Source: Apostichopus japonicus (Eukaryota > Echinodermata > Holothuroidea > Aspidochirotida > Stichopodidae). From it: a DNA stretch of 64,000 nucleotides. The DNA lies in contig NC_092575.1 of NCBI RefSeq assembly GCF_037975245.1, forward strand, positions 6,699,501 to 6,763,500, in the 5' to 3' direction. This document shows, piece after piece, positions 61,801-64,000 of this stretch (position 1 is its first letter; each line of letters opens with the position of its first letter). The notes under the pieces were generated by a model. That model was not told the origin of the DNA and did not search any database. It saw nothing but the letters and a program-made list of their open reading frames with translations. Position numbers and translations under genes: made by a program.

Positions 61801-63425
61801 TTGACGCAATCAACTAGCTATTTGCGCCCCTTTTCTATACGAAAAAAAAAAATTGAAGTTTGATATACCCTTGGTAGACCAATGTCGAGGAGTTTTAGTG
61901 AGCTCTTTGTCAGGATATAGTCATAGAAGCCTCCAGATTCCTTAATTAAAAGACAAGCCGTGTTAAGATCATCTTTCCAGAAAATCGTTTCCTCTTCACT
62001 TCATTTCTTCTTCATCGTTTTTGATTTTCCGTTCGCAGAAGTGTGGTCGTTTCTCGGAAGTTCAGTCGAGGACAAATGATGAGATGCATCGCATTCGATC
62101 CGAGAGGAAATTTCATGGGTGAGATCATATTTTGCTCATATCTAGGGAGGGAGGAATTTTGTTAATCAATCTCTTCATTGTAGTAACATACATGCTAAAA
62201 AGGGTCTCGAATAGCTCCTGACAAGCACCCGGATGAATATTGTACAGTTCAAAGGTTTGAAGATTTTGTTTCTCTTGGGTCCTCTCATATTGACCATATT
62301 TGTGACAAATGTAGAGACCATTTTTGTATGTATGTCATAGTGTTTGTTTTTTCAAAAGTCAACTTTTGACGAAATGCCAACATGAACAATGTCAACCCTA
62401 GAAAAAGGTGTAGCTACCCCAGGGACCATGGTGACCAAATTTGGAAGGGTTCCTGGACAACTTCTGTAATCTAACAGAGAAGAAATGCTATGATAACAAT
62501 GTTCTTGTTTTGTGTAAAGTCTTTAAGTGATGTTTAAAGTAGAAAACACTGATTGTCAAAAAACTGATCTTGTCTGCTTTAGATGTACATACTTTTAGAT
62601 TTTAGTGTATACATGCAGCAACAAGTACATTCCAACAAGAACTATCAAGTACTTACATAGCTGTGGCTTTGAAGATGAACAACCCCCCCCCCCATGATTG
62701 GCCACCATCGATCAGGGACAGGCCTGACACAAGGGGAGTGGTGAGAGAGGCAACAGCCACCGAGGTTAATTATGGACCATTGGGAGAAAACATGGAGGGG
62801 GCCTCAGGGAAATATGAAATTAAATATAGTGTATTCTTGTTATCATAATACAAACTAAAAAAAAAAAATGAAGCCAAGTGACAAACTTGACCCTGAGGTC
62901 CACGTGGGTGGGAACACTACCTCATTCTGGTTCTCTTTCATCGTCAAAGGAACCAAAATGTACGTAATGAAACCGGGGTGTGATTCTAAGGTTTCCATAA
63001 TTGCGAGTACAGATTGTGGCTCCCGACAGGCAACCACTTTACAATCAAGGAAATGGTTCTCAATCTGAATCATCACTCCAACATAGCACTAGATGTAGAG
63101 CACAACACTTTTGTTGTTATAGTCACTGGTCAAATCTGCCATTTTCGACAATGAGTCGGTCGGTCTCTTCAAACAGTTCTCGACAATCTTTCCCAGTCCA
63201 TTTTTCTGTTCGTGATTTGCATATCAAATTTTCCAAGACTTGGTATTAAAAGTCATGTCTAGGTTTTTTTTTTCTTGACTTGTAGGTATCGGTTTCACCA
63301 ACGGCTCGGTCAGGATTCTCGATGCCATCACCTTGGAAGACGAATGCCCAGAGCCATTCCGTTACTCTAGAGACGCTGTCACTCACTGCGTTTTTTCCCA
63401 TGATTCATTGTGGTTCGCGACCGGG
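43884..63425 (+). CDS. CFAP251: CFAP251 / WDR66, WD40 axonemal protein, 3' end off window
   Basis: Fourteen coding exons: 43884-44322, 45299-45486, 46145-46291, 47586-47689, 48134-48242, 49345-49503, 50612-50780, 51943-52033, 53408-53545, 54165-54294, 58030-58085, 59083-59142, 62039-62118, 63286-63425. All have GT..AG and agreeing phase, 670 codons in window. Exon 1 plus 2 encode a Glu/Asp-rich disordered N-terminus. From exon 3 WD40 beta-propeller repeats begin and match WDR66 closely: [29 protein letters not shown] then [54 protein letters not shown]251 belongs to the calmodulin- and spoke-associated complex at the base of radial spoke 3; human loss causes sperm-tail defects. The EF-hand-containing C-terminal part known from human must lie beyond 64000. 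An acceptor (TTGTAG, ending 43875) eight bases before the ATG implies an untranslated first exon. Confidence 0.96.
46585..46830 (-). repeat. tRNA-derived SINE copy in a CFAP251 intron
   Basis: The minus strand has GGATAACTCAGTAGGTAGAG (A box) and CGAGGTTAGTGGAATCCC (B-box region). The plus-strand continuation includes CCCAGTTTAATTTGATACAACCCAG, like the copy at 33115-33360. Confidence 0.55.
47187..47365. repeat. Two-copy tandem duplication, about 91 bp
   Basis: GATGTTTGCTTGGATGAAGT through TATATGACCGTATA appears twice in direct order with very few changes, in the CFAP251 intron between exons 3 and 4. Confidence 0.85.
48330..48400 (-). repeat. tRNA-like SINE head
   Basis: The minus strand reads AATTCAGTTGGCAGAGCACTGG and GGTCACTGGTTTGACTCC, which fit pol III A and B boxes. 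Placed about 90 bases after the CFAP251 exon ending at 48242. Confidence 0.5.
48640..49088. repeat. CTGCAG-rich minisatellite, 42-bp and 67-bp units
   Basis: The phrase CTTTCAACTGGCTGCATGGG (first copy CTTCCAACTGG) starts at 48678, 48719, 48761, 48828, 48895, 48962 and 49029. Early spacing is about 42 bp and later spacing exactly 67 bp, the longer unit carrying an extra 25 bp (CTGCATGGGATCTTGCAGCTGCTGG). It is intronic in CFAP251 and stop-free in several frames on both strands. Confidence 0.93.
49532..49835 (-). mobile_element. tRNA-Leu/Ser-type SINE, copy 1
   Basis: Read on the minus strand it starts GTGGCCGAGTGGATAAAAGC (A box of a type with a long variable arm), has GAGGTTCAGGGATTGAAACC (B box), then a body with GTTTTCCCATCTGAAATGAC and AAATTTGAGTTAAA, and ends in a (TTA)n tail. 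The tail lies about 30 bp from the donor of the CFAP251 exon ending at 49503. It is homologous along its length to the plus-strand copy at 59765-60117. Confidence 0.85.
54295..58029 (+). other. Large CFAP251 intron
   Basis: 3.7 kb AT-rich intron. It holds a poly-G run near 54393, an ACATACA-rich stretch (54500-54580), a diverged two-copy repeat about 150 bp apart (about 55650 and 55805, CAATCCAAAACACTGCAT) and the 275-bp tandem duplication listed separately. No extra exon was found; the flanking exons join in phase. Confidence 0.6.
56905..57450. repeat. Two-copy tandem duplication, about 275 bp
   Basis: ACAGATTTGGGATTGGG ... CTCCCCCTTCCTACCATCAC ... GATTTTAAACTTGTTGAGCA ... GGGCATAAATCCTGCTTGTG ... 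TTCATTCCTAGATA is present twice head to tail with about 95 percent similarity by eye. It is intronic in CFAP251. Confidence 0.9.
59328..59415. repeat. Short tandem repeat, ATGACCCCTTTGTGACCCCTTACAT type
   Basis: Copies of TATGACCCCTT(TGTGACCCCT)TACA in direct order, in the CFAP251 intron after the exon ending at 59142. Confidence 0.85.
59495..59508. promoter_or_regulatory. X-box-like motif in CFAP251 intron
   Basis: ATTACCATAGCAAC fits the RFX X-box with one departure (A for G at the first base). A single motif of this kind is expected by chance at moderate frequency, so it is weak evidence of an internal enhancer. Confidence 0.25.
59638..59695 (+). repeat. TTTATATAGCGC / AAAGCGCTTTA dispersed-repeat end
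   Basis: AATAATAATAAATTACATTT, then ATATAGCGC and TTTCAAAGCGCTTTA. This combination of an (AAT)n tail and short inverted GCGC motifs is, as I recall, a common mobile-repeat end in marine animal genomes. It lies just before SINE copy 2. Confidence 0.55.
59765..60117 (+). mobile_element. tRNA-Leu/Ser-type SINE, copy 2
   Basis: Shares with copy 1 (49532-49835, minus) AAGGCGGTGGCATTT, CAATGAGGCTTAGCAATC, GTTTTCCCATCTGAAATGAC, AATTTGAGTTAAAATGTTG and TTGGATGCCACCCGTCA, and ends in (TTA)n. The tRNA-like head is more diverged than in copy 1. Confidence 0.85.
60118..62038 (+). other. CFAP251 intron remainder
   Basis: AT-rich with poly-C runs near 60285 and a G-rich stretch at 60920-61210 (GGGG-rich, minor repeats). 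No exon is needed here because the exons ending at 59142 and starting at 62039 join in phase. Confidence 0.5.
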
Positions 63426-64000
63426 GTAAGTCTCGCCTTCCATAACATGCTTCGTAGTAGGTTTCAAATATATGTCGCACGTTACAAGCACAGACGTTCC
63501 ATTTAATAGCCGAATGTCTGTCGAGAATTGTGCCAAATGATTAAAACGGTGCTCTTCTTTTGAATCGGATATGAATGTCGAAAATGCAACGATTTGTGTG
63601 CAATGTGAGTTTTATTTGTTCCCTAGAGAATGTTTGAAACATGGTAAGTATTGTTTCTGATTACAATGATGTGGGCAAGTTTATCATTTTTTTGTTAAAA
63701 AAATGTGTCTGAAATTATTAATAGAAAACATGGAAAGAAATGAAGAATGAGCACGAAAGATTCACAAAATAGGTCATATTCAAGCAAGATATGAAAATTA
63801 ATAAAGGATAAATCCTTGATGTTTGAGAATGATAGAGACCTTCAACATGCCTGCAACATGAGACTTGTCATCGTAACCATTGTCTTCGCAAAAGACAGAG
63901 ATTATGCTCTGTTACTTCAGTAATGTAAGTTTGCATGAGTTTGCATAGGTGTACTACTTTGTTCATCACAGGTCACCAGGCCGTGTATTATTTGGTTAAA

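Overview
This is a eukaryotic (metazoan) genomic window with multi-exon genes. Introns have clean GT..AG borders, intron-borne minisatellites are frequent, and DNA-transposon and tRNA-derived SINE copies are common. The gene content (RNF25, two short-chain collagen C4-like genes, CCDC65/DRC2, CFAP251/WDR66), the GGCCTA-rich AT-biased intergenic DNA and the many poly-G/poly-C runs suggest a marine deuterostome. An echinoderm, possibly a sea cucumber, is my best guess. That placement is inference; no phylogeny could be run.

Layout. (1) 1-11761, minus: RNF25, a RWD+RING E3 ubiquitin ligase, nine coding exons found, C-terminal end cut off by the left edge. Its introns hold a 1.7 kb minisatellite (about 4880-6610), two further tandem-repeat blocks and a small hAT-like element. 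(2) 13998-20035 and 22966-28472, minus: two tandem paralogues of short-chain collagen C4-like secreted proteins with the same five-exon, same-phase structure (signal peptide/coiled coil, basic linker, Cys-rich plus seven Gly-X-Y triplets, then a split Cys-rich C-terminal domain). (3) 31894-38304, minus: complete CCDC65/DRC2 coding region in eight exons. (4) 43884-63425, plus: CFAP251/WDR66, fourteen coding exons, continuing past the right edge.

DRC2 (nexin-dynein regulatory complex) and CFAP251 (calmodulin- and radial-spoke-associated complex) are both axonemal proteins and lie head to head. Between them, at 40985-40998 and 41048-41061, are two RFX X-box-like motifs. Candidate 5' splice sites of untranslated first exons point outward on both sides (minus donor next to 40874, plus donor after 41107). 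I read this as a shared bidirectional ciliary promoter. The two long first introns have collected mobile DNA: a 1.4 kb hAT-type element with perfect terminal repeats and an 8-bp target duplication, a palindromic hairpin, a 666-bp element with 31-bp inverted ends, and a 1.05 kb element with perfect 23-bp inverted ends that encloses a THAP-like start and a P2X7-C-like exon.

All coding models were assembled by eye from splice consensus, phase continuity and remembered family sequence; RNA evidence was not available.
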